A DNA stretch of 47,058 nucleotides from Gonium pectorale (taxonomy: Eukaryota > Chlorophyta > Chlorophyceae > Chlamydomonadales > Volvocaceae), in contig LSYV01000055.1 in assembly GCA_001584585.1 (NCBI GenBank), positions 421,811 to 468,868 on the forward strand, written 5' to 3'. The notes below the pieces were generated by a model, which was not told where the DNA came from, did not search any database, and saw only the letters and a list, made by a program, of their open reading frames with translations. Made by a program: the position numbers and the translations under genes. Positions 1 to 11,395 of this stretch are shown piece after piece (within the stretch, counting starts at the first letter, position 1; each line of letters opens with the position of its first letter).

Positions 1-825
1 CCCGCGGCTGCTTTTCCGTTTGGCGCAAGCTGACTCCCCGGGCCTGTGCTTGTCGCAGCCCGCGGGTGTCTGGGGCTTCCCGCCTGTGCTTGGATTTGCG
101 GGTGTTGGCTGCGTGCCTGGACCTGGGTGCCCATGTGGCACGTTTTCGTAGGTGGCCCCCCAGGGGGCTGCCCCTTCGTCTGGCGTCTACTGACTTTTCC
201 GTGCTTGCGTTGTCGCCTGTCCCGGGGGTCCGGTGTTCTCGCCTGTGCCTGGACTTCGTTGTTGTGGGCTGCGAGATGGGTGCTGGGGTATCTTTTTCTG
301 CTATTCTCATGGCTGCTCGCCTGTTCCTCTTCTTCGCTTGGGCCTGGGCTTTCTGCCCCCTTTCGGTTTGCTGCGAGCTTGTCGGCCTCCTCTTAGCTTC
401 TGTGTTCGAGCTGTCGAGCTTTACGGCGTGGGCTTGGCGCTGGTGGTTATACATGGTAGGGCCTTTCGGTCCGTGACTGAGGGTCCTGTACCCGTGCATG
501 GACACATGGCACGAGGTACGGCGCCCCCGGTCCCAATGTAACTTCTCGACCTAACGACATGCGCCCTTTTGTGAGGGGGTTCATCTCCTACCAGCGCATC
601 GGTCACGTCCATGGTCACGTCCATGGTCATGTCGCGCCACTGCAACTGACTAACTGCCTAGGTAACAACGCCGCATAGTGCCAGGTCTGTAGCGATCCTC
701 TTCATATTATGGACATTTGCTACCAATGTCAATGGCTCAAGTGGCCGAACGTTAACGTAACGAACTGAACGAGCCCCCCTCGGCTGGATCGCGTCTGGTT
801 AGCACGTTGACAGATCGAAAAATCC
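1..825. other. Left-edge stretch with no gene I can support
   Basis: Several overlapping short ORFs run through the first 540 bases, but none has a recognisable domain. Bases 40-330 contain loosely repeated GCCTGTGCTTGGA-like segments that read as Cys/Leu-rich peptide in any frame. From 540 to 825 the composition becomes more balanced and looks like promoter DNA for the gene that follows. It could hold the 3' end of a gene lying to the left; nothing here decides that. Confidence 0.4.
601..636. repeat. 12-bp tandem minisatellite
   Basis: The unit GGTCACGTCCAT is repeated about three times, the last copy diverged (GGTCATGTC). It lies about 190 bases upstream of the TATA box. No function can be read from it. 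Confidence 0.6.
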
Positions 826-833
826 TATATATG
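826..833 (+). promoter_or_regulatory. TATA box of the glycosyltransferase gene
   Basis: TATATATG stands in a fairly AT-rich pocket. About 40 bases downstream come the first ATG and a perfect GTAAGT donor at 886. That spacing suits a transcription start near 855-860. Confidence 0.55.
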
Positions 834-869
834 CGCTTCTCCGCGGCAGTCATCGTCTGCTCAAGCGTC

Positions 870-1092
870 ATGACCGTCCGCCATTGTAAGTCGTGAGGTT
901 CGTGTGATCAAGCAAAGGGCTACAAACAGTGAAAGTATATTGGGAGCATATTGTTTCTATTACTACTGCCCCACTTGCATGTCATAGGAGTCAGGGCCCC
1001 AACGCGCATGGCATAGCCAAGCTCATCGCGACTGACCGACCCACGTCCCGCATTGCTGTTTTTTCGGGGCCTGCGCAAGCAGGCTGACAGAA
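870..1092 (+). other. 5'UTR intron with a five-codon upstream ORF across its junction
   Basis: The first ATG after the TATA box is at 870. It opens five codons (Met-Thr-Val-Arg-His) before a consensus donor GTAAGT at 886. A good acceptor (GCTGACAG) ends at 1090. Joining 885 to 1091 makes the codon TAA, which ends the upstream ORF directly before the ATG of the main frame at 1093. The splice model is inferred from consensus only. Confidence 0.4.
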
Positions 1093-2813
1093 ATGAAGGC
1101 GTTACATGTCCTCGCCTGCGCCCTGTGTCTCGTCCTGGCGCCCGTCGTACCCGGGGGCCGGGGCCTCACCGCAGCGCGGGGCCTGCGGGGCGCCCCAACG
1201 GCCAAATACGCCAAGGAGATTGGCATCGTTCACCGGCGAGGCCGCAGCGTGAGCTGCTCCTGACCTCCCACAGCATCCCGGAGGTCGCCAGGGCGTTTGC
1301 CGTCAGCAACCGACGACCGACCGTCGTGATCAGCGCCTTTTACCTGGCAGGCAGGTACGGCGGCGCACGGGGCTCACGGGAGCGACCGCGGCGGTGGCGC
1401 AAATGTCAGAGCTGGATGGGTTGCAACAGGGGAGAGCTTCCCTGGGGTGCGGGGTGCTGCGAGAGACCGACCATCAGCCCATACGGCATGTACGGGCCGC
1501 CCAGCGCACAAGGAAACGCGGGCGCTTGGCGTGCTGCGCTGCACTCGCCGCCAAACGTCGTACACACGGTACCCACGATGTGCGGCTTCGTAGCACATGC
1601 ATGGTGGCTCTTCCCTGCAAGCACTTCCGATGCAGCTCTCACCCTACCAGTGTCGAAGACCCTGCAAACCGACGAGCGCACACGCGTAAATGCAGATGAC
1701 CCCGAGGCGCCCGGCGAGGTGTCGCCCCTGGCGTGGGACCTGCTGGCCAATCTGTACGGCCAGGTGCAGGCGCTGGGCCTGGGCGACAACCTCATCGCCG
1801 CCTGCGCCAGCTACGCCCAGTGTAGGCTGGCCTGGGGCCGCGGCTACCCGGCCTTCCTCACGCCCTCGTCCCTGCACTACAACAAGAAGGCGCTGGGCAA
1901 GGTGCACGACTACATAACCCGCGTCAAGTGGCTCATGGCGGCCAAGTTCCTGGCCGTCGGCCACGACACCCTGTTTGTGGACTGGGACGTCGGCATAAAC
2001 CCCTACAGCGTCCGCACGCTGTGGGATATGATCGACGGCGCCCACCACGACTGGATCAGCCTGTCGGACTTCCGGGGCCCCGACTTCCTGCAGCGCGCGC
2101 AGCTGCCGCCGCAGGAGGCGTGGGGCTGTCCGCTGGACTACGGCGCGAGCCCCAACCCCTGCGCGAGCACGGGCGTGTGGCACGCGCGCGCATCGGAGCT
2201 GATCGCCGAGTACGCCATGATGGTCTGGAACAAGTCGACGCACGGGGGCGCTTGGGAGCAGCGGGTGGGTACCGTTGATGGCCGTCTGTCAGCCCGACCG
2301 GCATTGCAAACCGTGCATGTGAATCGGTTGACCTGCTTCCGCAATATCCGCATGTTATCCCGGCATGTTGACGATGCGCTGAGGGGAAATCCCGTGCTCT
2401 CTGGCTGAAACCCCATGCTTGCTTGTTGTGCTCTGACAGGGGCCGGGCAATCAGGGGCCGGGCAATCACAGGTGTTCAACCAGCTTGTGCCCGCCTGGGC
2501 CAACCCCTCGCCCTTCAACGCCTCCCGGCCGCCGCTCACGTTCCGGCTCTTCCCCGCCCCCGAGGTTGCCAACCTGCCGCTGCTGTGGGAGGTGCCGGAC
2601 TGGGGCAACGCCACGGACCTCGTGCACCTTGTGCACTGCGGCTACGTGCACGGCAACGGCGAAAAGTTGGATGCGCTGAAGCGGGGTTTCGCGGGCGTCA
2701 GCTACCTGAGGAGGGGCGTTGTAGCCAAGGAGGATGTGAGGTTGGCGCCCCTGACGGCGGACTGCCACCACAGTGGGTTGTCTTGGGACTGCGGCGGCGG
2801 GCGGCGGGCGTGA
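1093..2813 (+). CDS. Secretory-pathway glycosyltransferase, nucleotide-diphospho-sugar transferase (GT77-like) domain
   Basis: The start at 1093 gives a typical signal sequence (MKALHVLACALCLVLAPVV), pointing to the ER/Golgi. The catalytic part lies in exon 1622-2264. It contains the DXD-type metal/sugar-nucleotide motif in LFVDWDVGINPYS, then DWISLSDF, an ASTGVWHAR strand and WEQR, which joins to VFNQLVPAW in the last exon (2472-2813; donor GTGGGT at 2265, phase 0). This order matches the Nucleotid_trans family, whose members add sugars to cell-wall or extracellular glycoproteins. The acceptor sugar and substrate cannot be told. The first exon is uncertain. The signal-peptide frame stops at a TGA near 1259, while the conserved-looking ELLLTSHSIPEVARAF continues in another frame up to a donor at 1355. 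Either a base is missing, or a 101-base intron (GTACCC...GCCGCAG) joins them in frame. Confidence 0.75.
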
Positions 2814-4055
2814 ATGGTTAGCATTTTCACGGTGTCGGTGGCTTGGATACGTGGCGTCGAAGGTAGTTTCACAGGACGACGTAATGCGAGCGTTTCTTCT
2901 GAGCGGGCGAGTCTTCACTGTTACAATGGGTGGCAGGGTAATGGCGCAGAAGTCATGAGCTAGCGGCCATGTAGGTACGACGTACGGTACCGGCATGGCA
3001 TGCCCCACATGCCCACAAGGACGCGAGTCTGCCCCCCTTCCCTAGCCCGCCCTAGCCACCCGCGGCCCCGCTGCTGGAGGCTGGAAGCTGCTGGGCTTGC
3101 TCCGGAGGGCCCTCCCTCGATGGCCCCAGCGATGCAATCCGCTCGTCCTCCCAGGAATGTGGACGTGGACGTGGCCCTTCGAGGGTTGTCATGAGGCCTT
3201 GAGCCGCCGAAACGGGTGGCGTGTCAAGAGCCGCACGGGGCATCGGGATCCCGCAAGTGCGGAGCGTTAGCTTATGTCAAACCCCAGCTCCTCCCTGGTC
3301 GAGTCCCATCCCGGTGCAGCAAACCATGCGCCGCGGGCTCCACCCTGAGGCGGGTTCAGCCGCACCAACCGTGTGGCCCGTACGGGAACCTGTACACCAG
3401 CTCCTGTTCCAAAGCCGATGTGTTCCCCGGGCAAAGTAGTGTGTAGTACAGCTGTACACACCATAAAAGTTCCATGCGGGACCAGTTAGACGGTCATACC
3501 GACGTGTCCCTAATGCCATTCCTAGGCGTCGCAACTGCCCCATGAAAGCACAGCCACCACCGTAAGTACGCCCATGATACCTTGGCTCATTAAGAATGCT
3601 CTAAACGCCGTACATGTGTACCGATACCGTACTGCGCATACATACTCCGTTCGAGCCAAAGATCAGCGGGCCGACGCTCCACCCGTGCGCACACCAAACA
3701 GACTTCTCTTCTGTCGCAGCGCGCTTTCGTCCTTTCGCGTGTGTGTGCCCCGCAGCGTGCCTTCGTGCTCCCCCCCAGACCCCCCCATCTCCCCCATTCC
3801 CCCGCACTCCCACCTGCCTCAGCCGTCCACAGAGTGTTAAAATGGAAAACTCGTACGACGAGCGTCCACTAGAGTGTCTCCGAGCTACGCGTGCCCAGCG
3901 GACACGCCCCAGGCGACACCCCTCCCTCAGAGCCGCAATCCCACCCACGCTTTCCCTGCTCTCCGTCACTCATCTGTCCGCTCCTCGTCGCACGCTGCGA
4001 GCCAACGGGCAATGATGTCATCGTGGCCGTGCCTACACCGCCACCCGCCGGGCGC
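2814..4055. other. Intergenic gap between convergent genes
   Basis: This separates the 3' ends of the glycosyltransferase and the EEP nuclease. ORFs here are short and lack domains. I found no TGTAA signal close behind the 2813 stop. A TTACA (TGTAA on the minus strand) at 2931 is too distant from 4056 to assign with confidence. The 3' untranslated regions of both genes must lie here. Confidence 0.5.
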
Positions 4056-7000
4056 TCAGGGGCCGGCCGAGGCCTGTGGCGGGAGCAGGATCAGCTCCGC
4101 CCCCACCGCGATGTGGTCAGACGGCCACTCCGCATTGGGCTGCGGCGGCAGCTCCCACACCGGCCCCCGGCCCGCCATGCCAAGGTCCAGCGAGGTCGCT
4201 GCCATCGCCGCCTCCGCTGCCGTCGGCGGCGCCGCCGCCGGCACTCCCGCGCCCGTGCCGCCGCTCGCCGCCCCTACCCCTGCCGCCCGCAAGCCGCTGC
4301 CGCCGCTGGCCGCACCGACGGGCGCCGCCACAGATGCTGGCGCTGCCGCCGCATCTTCGCGCTGCCGTACGGCGTCCTTGTCCAGCTCGTCCGTGTATGG
4401 GTCATTGCCGTACCTGTACGGCATGTCGAGGGTGGCGGACAGTGCCCAGTGGCCCCGCGAGACCCACACATAGTCCAGGCAGCCTGCGGGGGTGTGGGCG
4501 GGTCCGGTGTTGGTTTGTGAGGCACCATGCGAAACCTGCCAGAGCGGGCGGGCGACTGGGCAGGCGGGCAGGCGCCCACGTTGGAGAACCGAAGGGACAC
4601 ACAGGTTGCGCACCAAACCCACCTCGGAAGCCCGCCGTCCGGATGGTGGCCGGGGGGTCGCGGCCGTTGGCGGCTGCATAGGAGCTCGCAAAGAGGTAGC
4701 CTGTGGGGTGGGGCGGCGCGGGAAGGGGCGAGGGGAGGGGGCGCACTCGGGGAACGGCATGGCGTTCAGGCTACGGTGCATGGCATACGGGGGTGGTCAC
4801 CGGCGGCACACCGCACAGCATCACGAGGCACCCCATGGTGCGTATAAACACATCACCTGGTCTGCAGCTGACACGGCACACCGGAAGATTCGGTGGCACA
4901 CTGGGCAGGCCGCGATGCCTCGGCACGACTGCTGCACCGCTGCGACACGCACCGTCCGTGTCGAACCGGAGCTTGCGCAGGCGGGCGGGGTCCTCGGACG
5001 GCCGCCCCAAGCTGCAGTCAGGGCACACCGGAGGGGAGCTATCACCACCACTGACACCTTTCAGGCAGTAGTACAGCATGCGGTGATGACCCTCTCAACC
5101 GAACGGCATGCGCAAACCGCAACCCAGGCGTCCCGACGTGCGCCACAGCACGGCCACAAATTCAGTCGTGCGGCCCCAAGGGCGCCCAGGGGCCGCGCCC
5201 ACGGAGCTGCACGCGAGGCCATCGTAAACTGCCCCCCCTGCGCCAAGATGCCGTACTGCACACGCCGCCACAATACCCAGCCCGCCTAACGACTGGTCGG
5301 AGCAGCATGCTCCGGAGCTGCCTCGAGCAGCGCCGGCCCGCGCCTCTCATTACCTGGAAGGGTGGTGTGGGTGCTCGCTGCCGAGCGACCCGCGGGTCAG
5401 CAGCTCGTACACCCCGCTGACGAGGCAGCCGCCGGGGGCCACCCGGTCGGTCCTCTCGGTGCGGAAGCGCGCGGGTGTGCTGTTGAAGTCGCCACACAGC
5501 ACCAGGGGCACCTCCTGCGGCCGGCAAAACGTAAAAGGCGCGAACCGAAAGTGGTCTCAGTGGCAGTGGCAGTGGCAGCGAGTTGTAGCATGGACATGTG
5601 CGCCTGTGAGCGCGTGTCTGTCCTGTTGGTGGCGGGCGGTGGTGGCAGCGGCATAGAGGGAGCAACTGCCGGCCGATGGAAACGATGGCCTTGCCAGTGC
5701 TCAGCTCCGGGTGAGCCGAAGACAGTCGTGCAGCAGCAGTGGAGCCCGGGCCCCTCCGCAGCCGTACAAAGCCCTCCCGCCCCGCTCCGCGCCATCTCAC
5801 CGTGGGGTCCGCGAAGCCCCTCCGCCGCAGGAAGCGCGTCGCCGCGCGGCAGAGCAGGTGCGCCTCCGCCACCTTCTGGTCGGGTAGGCTGGGCGGCGAA
5901 CGGGGGTTGGGGCGGGGCGGCGCTTGCGGTCCCGCACGGCTTTGGAGTACCAGCTACCATGCCGGTAGGCCAACGTGCGGACATGCATGACGGCATGACG
6001 CCGTACGTACCCGGCATCGCCAGGATCAGCGTCAGGTGCCCTTGCTCCAGAAACATCAGAGCAGTAGCAGCAGCAGCTGCTGCGATAGCCCAGCTTGGCG
6101 CGGACCTCACCCGGAGCTGCGGCCGGACCCAAACCTGCACAGCGAGCCGCCAACATCCCACGGTGGGACAGCGGGGTCGGGGGGCCCCGCCCTCCAAACC
6201 CTACGGTGCTGCCCGAGCCCCAGCCCGCACACACACTCGCCTCCCCTCCCACGCGCCCCGCCGCACCGTCTACCCTAGCGCCCCGCCCCATCCCAACGCC
6301 CCGTCCCACTCACGCCTCCCCCCGGGTCCATCCCCCTCATCCCCAACCCGACGCCCCACCTGGGGTCCCACCACAGGTGCGCGTTGACGACGCAGAAGAC
6401 CCGGCCGTTTGGCCGCCGGGCGCCGCCGCCACCCCGCCTCGCCCCGGCCCCGCGCACACCGCTGCCGTCGCCGGTGCCGGTGCGACCGTCCGCCGACACG
6501 CCAAGCAGCGCCACCCTGCGGCGCCGGGCGCCGGTCTTCTCCCCCGCCTCCGCATCCACCTCGGCCGTGTCCTCCGCGACACTGCGGCGTCTTGCGGCGG
6601 CGGCGGCGCCGCTGGTGCCGGCAGCGGGGTCCGTCGCCGCTGCAGCCGCCGGGCGGCCCGACTGGGACAGGAAGTCCAGCGCGGGGGAGTCCCAACCTAC
6701 GCCCGCGGTCGGGGACACCCCTGCGTCCAGGCCCCACCCCCCTGTCTCCTCTTCCTCCTCTTCTTCCTCCTCCTCCACCGTTGCCTCGTCCTCCGTAATG
6801 AGCTCTTCAGGGCCCTCCCTGGCCCCGGCCCCACCCTCTTCCTCATCCCTCCGCCCCGTGTAGAGCTGGGCGCCTCCGGCCGCTTCGCCGCCACCGCCCT
6901 CGGGTCCGCCCTCGCGCTCCACACCCTCGCCGTCGCTGCTGCATGAGCTGCCGCCGGCGTCCGAGCCGCCGCCGTCACTGCCGCTGGCGCTTGCGCCGCC

Positions 7001-10000
7001 ACCGGCCGCCGCAGTCGGATGGTCTCGCAGCTCAAACAGCGCAACCAGGACGTTGTTCCCGGTCGCTGCCCTGCGCCAAAACAGCTCTGCAGAGGGGGAC
7101 GCCGAGGGGCGGGCGCAGCGCCGGCGGCACGCGGGCGTGGTGGGCACCCAGCGACAAAGCCCATCAGCCTGTCAGCCGAGCGGTGCCGTCAGAAGGGCGA
7201 CCCAGCGACCGGGTGCGTCCCTCGCACCACATCACCGCAGCGCGCGCAGTCGTCTGCTTGCTGCCCGTCTCCACCAGACTCGGCCCGTCCCGGCCGTCAG
7301 AGTCCTGGAGGGCTTCGCACGTGCAGCCGACGCCCCCCCTCTCCCCGTCTCCAACCCTCTACCCTCCCCGTCTCCAACCCTCTACCCTCCCCGTCTCCAA
7401 CCCTCTACCCTCCCCGTCTCCAACCCTCTACCCTCCCCGTCTCCAACCCTCTACCCTCCCCGTCTCCAACCCTCTACCCTCCCCGTCTCCAACCCTCTAC
7501 CCTCCCCGTCTCCAACCCTCTACCCTCCCCGTCTCCAACCCTCTACCCTCCCCGTCTCCAACCCTCTACCCTCCCCGTCTCCAACCCTCTACCCTCCCCG
7601 TCTCCAACCCTCTACCCTCCCCGTCTCCCCAGCCCGCAACTCCACCCCCCCCCCGCCCCACACACCCGCCTCGTACACCGACTGCTCCTCCGGCTCCGGC
7701 GCCAGGTCCCGGTACACGGCGGATGCCCGGCCGCGCAGGCGCAGGCGCGAGGCGCGGTACAGCAGCAGCGTGCCGTCGCCCTCCACCGGGGGGCTTCGGG
7801 GCCCGAACGGCCCGGGCCGCCAATAGCCGCGGAATTCGGGGCCGGCGGGCCGGCGGTCCTGCGGCCATTACCCATTAGGTATACACAGATGCGGAGGTGG
7901 CCTATCAAAACGGTGCAGGCGGTGCAGGCGGGCGGCGGATGGCCATGAGCGGTGTGGAGTGGTGTTTCCGAACGACCAACGCGCACAGCATCACGGTACT
8001 ACGACGTCTGGGTATTGCAAACCGTTCCCACGGATTCCAGCTTCGCTTGCTGCCCCGCGTGCAGCCCGAACCTGGGCCCGACCCGTGGGTCGCAGAGCAC
8101 AGCTGCCGAGGCGGACCCCGCCCCAGCTCCGCCCCACCCCGCCGCCTGCTCAGTGCTCAGTGCTCACCCCTCGGGGCAGGTAGATGGTCTTGTAGCCCGC
8201 GGCCCTCGCCAGCGGCCCAAGCAGCCGCAGGTAGCTGGAACCGTCCACCTCCTGCGCGGGGCCGGAGGGGGGCGGTGAAGCGGAGGGAAGGGAAGGAGGG
8301 CGGCGGAGGGGTCGGGGAAGTAGTGGAGGAGGGTTACCGTACCTGCAGCCGGACGCGAGTCAAAAAGCACTGTGGCGCATGCGAAGGGCGGAGTGAGCCT
8401 GGGCGGGTCCTGCAGGCATGGGTACATGCGGCTACTGTTCTTGTCCTAGCCATGTAGCCGTGTAGCCATGCGGCTGCTCGGTCTTGGCATTCGGGACCCT
8501 CTGCGGCAAGCTTGCCGGCCCCCTCCCGTCACATGCCGGCCCCCGGAGCTCCCCCGCACCTGCAGGCAGACCACGTCCGCATCGTAGGCCTTGATCTCCT
8601 GGTGGAGTGGGGGTGGGAGTGGGGAGGCGAAGGCCGCGAGGAGGCGGGGCGAGGGCGGTTGTGGCAAATTTCGCAAGCGGTGGTACAAGGAGGCGCTCCA
8701 ACCGGCAGTCGCCATGAGTCTCGGGGCAAAGCTAGATCCAGTCGAACACTTTTCAAACTGTGGGGGTAGAGTCACCTGCACCCAGAGCACTGCGGGCCAT
8801 GATGTCGAGCCATTAGGGAGAGAAAGGGTAGCAAACACCGGGATCGTTCTCGTGCTTACGGCATCAATGGCCCACGAGACCCAACTCGTCGCCTGCTACC
8901 GCCTGCCGCGCACCAGCCCTCCCCACAGTCCCCCCACCATTTCCCTTTCCCTCCCCCACAGTCCCCCTCCCCCTAGCGACCCGTTTCCCATCGTTATTAT
9001 CCCCCTCCCCCTCCCCCACCTCACCCTCACCCTCACCTGCCACAGCCGGATTCCGCGATACGACCACAACCGAAATGGCCGGAGCTCCTTTTGCTTGTTG
9101 AAGCTGCAATTTTTGCAGGGCGGGCACGGAGCCGGGGGCGAGGATTCATGAATGGTGATGAGACTCATGGCGCTCACGGACACGGGCGGGCGGACAGCGA
9201 CGTCCGGGTAGGTTCACGGGCTGCCGACCTGATCCATCCGACGTTTGCCAACAATGGCACAAGAGACCTACATTCATCGCCACGATGCGGGTGACTGTAG
9301 CGGCGGCGGCGACAGCACGAGGTGAGGATGGCTTGACCGGACGCGCCCCCGCCCCCCATCCCACCACCAACCCCGGGGGCGGGTCGCCCGCACAGCCAAC
9401 GCACGGACGCGTGTGTAATGGCCTGCACACATAGTCCGCCGTACCGATGGCCGTACCAGTGCCCGTGCCGGTGCCCGTATGGTGCCCGTAATGGTACCTG
9501 TACGTGCAGGCCGTGTTCCCCAGGCAGTTGTACGACACAATGCGGATGCCGGCCGCGCCCGATCCGGGCGACAGCGCCGCGCCAAGCCCGGCATCTCCGC
9601 CCGCTCCCGCCGGCCCTCCCGCCGGCCCTCCCGCCGGCCCTCCCGCCGGCCCTCCCGCCGGCCCTCCCGCCGGTCTACACCCGCTGGCTGCCGCCGCCGT
9701 CCCCGTCGCCGACGACGATAAGGAGCCTGCCGGGCCGGCCGCGGCCGCGGCCATAGGCCCGCCGCCGCCCCCGCACGCGGGCCGCAGCAAGCTCTGTCCC
9801 GGCTCTGCGGCCAGTGCACCCGCCGTGGTGGCTGGTGCGGTTGCCCGCACCCCGGCCGCAGCTGCAGCCGCAGCCGCAGCCGCCACCCCGCCCCAGGCCT
9901 TTCTCGGCCTCCCCAGGTGGTCCGGCAGCTCCACGAACGACCCGCGGGTCGGGTCCCACCAGCCCAGGGGCGCCGCGGCGGGGCCAATCACCACGGGGCC

Positions 10001-11395
10001 ACCATCGCGGCCCAGGCGCGGGGGCACCCAGGGGCGCGGCGGCACGGCCGACTGCGCCGCCAGGGCCTCCCGCGCGGCCGCCTGCACACGTGCAGAGGCG
10101 CGGGGGCTGCGAACCAGGCCAAGCGGCGACGACTGCGGCCCCTGCAGCGGCTTTGGGTGCGATTGTGGGTTTGGATGTGGATGTGGGGGCGGCTGGGACT
10201 GCGACTCGAGCTGCGGCTGCGACTCGGAGGCGGGCTGTGGCTCCGTCGAGCGTGATAGAGGCTGGGAGACGGGGAGTAGGGCTGGCAGTGAGTGCAAGAG
10301 GACTGGCAGGGTGAGAGCCGGGGGCAGCGGCGGCGGTGGCAGCAGCGCACCCGGAGGGGCCTGTGGCGGCAGCGGCTGCGGCAGCGCCGCCGCCATGCCG
10401 CCGCCCGACGCCGACTGCGAACACAGCGCGTCATGGCCCTGCGATGGCGGCCTCTGCGACGGCGACGGCCCGAGCTCGTCAGAGAGGACCCCCTGCAGCG
10501 ACGGCGGCGCTTCCGCTGGGCCCTGTGGAGCCGCCGATGGTCCAGGAGGTGGCGGAAGCGGCGGCGGGCGGGACGGGGCGCCCCTCGAGGCCGCGCTTCC
10601 GGAGGGTCCGGACGCCGCCTCCGTGCGGGGCCGCTTGGGCGGCGGCGGAGGCTCAAGCGCTGCCTGATCGGGCAGCCGCCGGGAGCGCCCCGGCTGCGGC
10701 GGTGCAACGGCAGCTGCCGTCGCCACCGCCCGCGCAGGAGCGCCCACCGCCAACGTCACTGGCGGCGGCGGCGGCGCCGCTGCGCCGGATCTGCCGGCAG
10801 CGGTTGACGTGCTGGTGGTAGCTGCGGGTCCTGAGGCGGCGCGAGCGCTCCCTGCGGACGGGTCAGGCGGCGGCAGGAGCCGTCGTGGGGGGGGGGCAGC
10901 CAGCCAGAGGGGTGGCAATGGGAATCTAGGTGGGTGCAAAAGTCGCAAAGAGGCCGGTTCACCGTTACCCCCCTGGTTTCCCCGCTCACCAGCGTCCGGC
11001 CACACATCGTACGGTGCCGGATCCAGGATCTCTCCTTTGGCGGCACAGTCCACCAGCCATGCATCCGAAACTAGCCGCGCTGACTGGGGCGGCAGCGGCG
11101 ACGTCCCGCGGGCAGTGGCGGTCGCCGCCACCGCCGCCGACACAGTGCCGTTGCGGCACGCCGCCGTCGGTCTCTGCTGCTGCGCACGTCCGGCGCGGCC
11201 GCTGCTGCCTGTGGGCCTCCGCGTCGCAGCGCCGGGTGCTCCCGCCCCCGCATCCACTGCCATGTTGCCCGTGGCTGCGGCGGAGGTGGCAGCCGCAGTG
11301 CTTGCGGTCCGCAGCTGCTGCAGCAGGCCATCAGGGTCGTAGCGACCCGTGGCTCCAACCACAGCCAGCCATGTGCCCGGCTCCGGGGTGCTGGC
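4056..11395 (-). CDS. CCR4/PDE12-type EEP-family nuclease (deadenylase-like) with N-terminal BRCT-like domain; 5' end unresolved
   Basis: Exons on the minus strand: 11395-9498, 9103-9037, 8598-8560, 8251-8168, 7858-7666, 7086-6360, 5888-5801, 5514-5354, 5050-4857, 4700-4623, 4483-4056. All eleven join in compatible phase and end at one stop (about 1318 codons). The endonuclease/exonuclease/phosphatase core shows every signature: IRIVSYNCLGN, DVVCLQ|EVDGSS, VVNAHLWWDP, LVLCGDFNSTP and a final WPSDHIAVGAEL. In CCR4, nocturnin and PDE12 these bind Mg2+ and remove 3' poly(A) or 2',5'-linked A. Near the N-terminus GTWLAVVGATGR and LVSDAWLVDC resemble the start and WxxDC helix of a BRCT fold. They are followed by ~500 Pro/Ala/Gln-rich residues. 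An acidic ~190-residue insert, including a run of Glu, sits between the LFELRD strand and NAHLWW. Upstream exon(s) right of 11396 are likely; I could not place the start codon. Exon 5050-4857 is the least certain. Confidence 0.8.
7347..7622. repeat. 23-bp minisatellite, 12 copies
   Basis: Twelve near-perfect head-to-tail 23-bp units beginning GTCTCCAACCCTCTACC fill the intron between the 7858-7666 and 7086-6360 exons of the EEP nuclease. In the transcript the array starts about 43 bases after the 5' splice site. It reads as G-rich RNA with GGGAGGG and GAGGG runs in every unit. Confidence 0.95.
9605..9674. repeat. 12-bp coding repeat (GGPA) in the EEP nuclease linker
   Basis: The unit TCCCGCCGGCCC is repeated five times plus a partial copy. 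On the minus strand it encodes Gly-Gly-Pro-Ala repeats just before the first catalytic motif (IRIVSYN). A 12-bp period keeps the frame, so copy number can vary without breaking the protein. Confidence 0.9.

Noticed and set aside
5362..6387. 341-codon plus-strand open frame
   Set aside because: It overlaps four minus-strand exons and introns with catalytic EEP motifs, and shows no domain of its own.
7347..7622. Regular spaced repeats resembling a CRISPR array
   Set aside because: The units are contiguous with no spacers, and the setting is a eukaryotic intron.
9504..10667. 387-codon plus-strand open frame
   Set aside because: Antisense to the Pro/Ala-rich linker of the EEP nuclease. Its Gly/Cys/Asp-repeat content is the complement of GC-rich low-complexity coding DNA.
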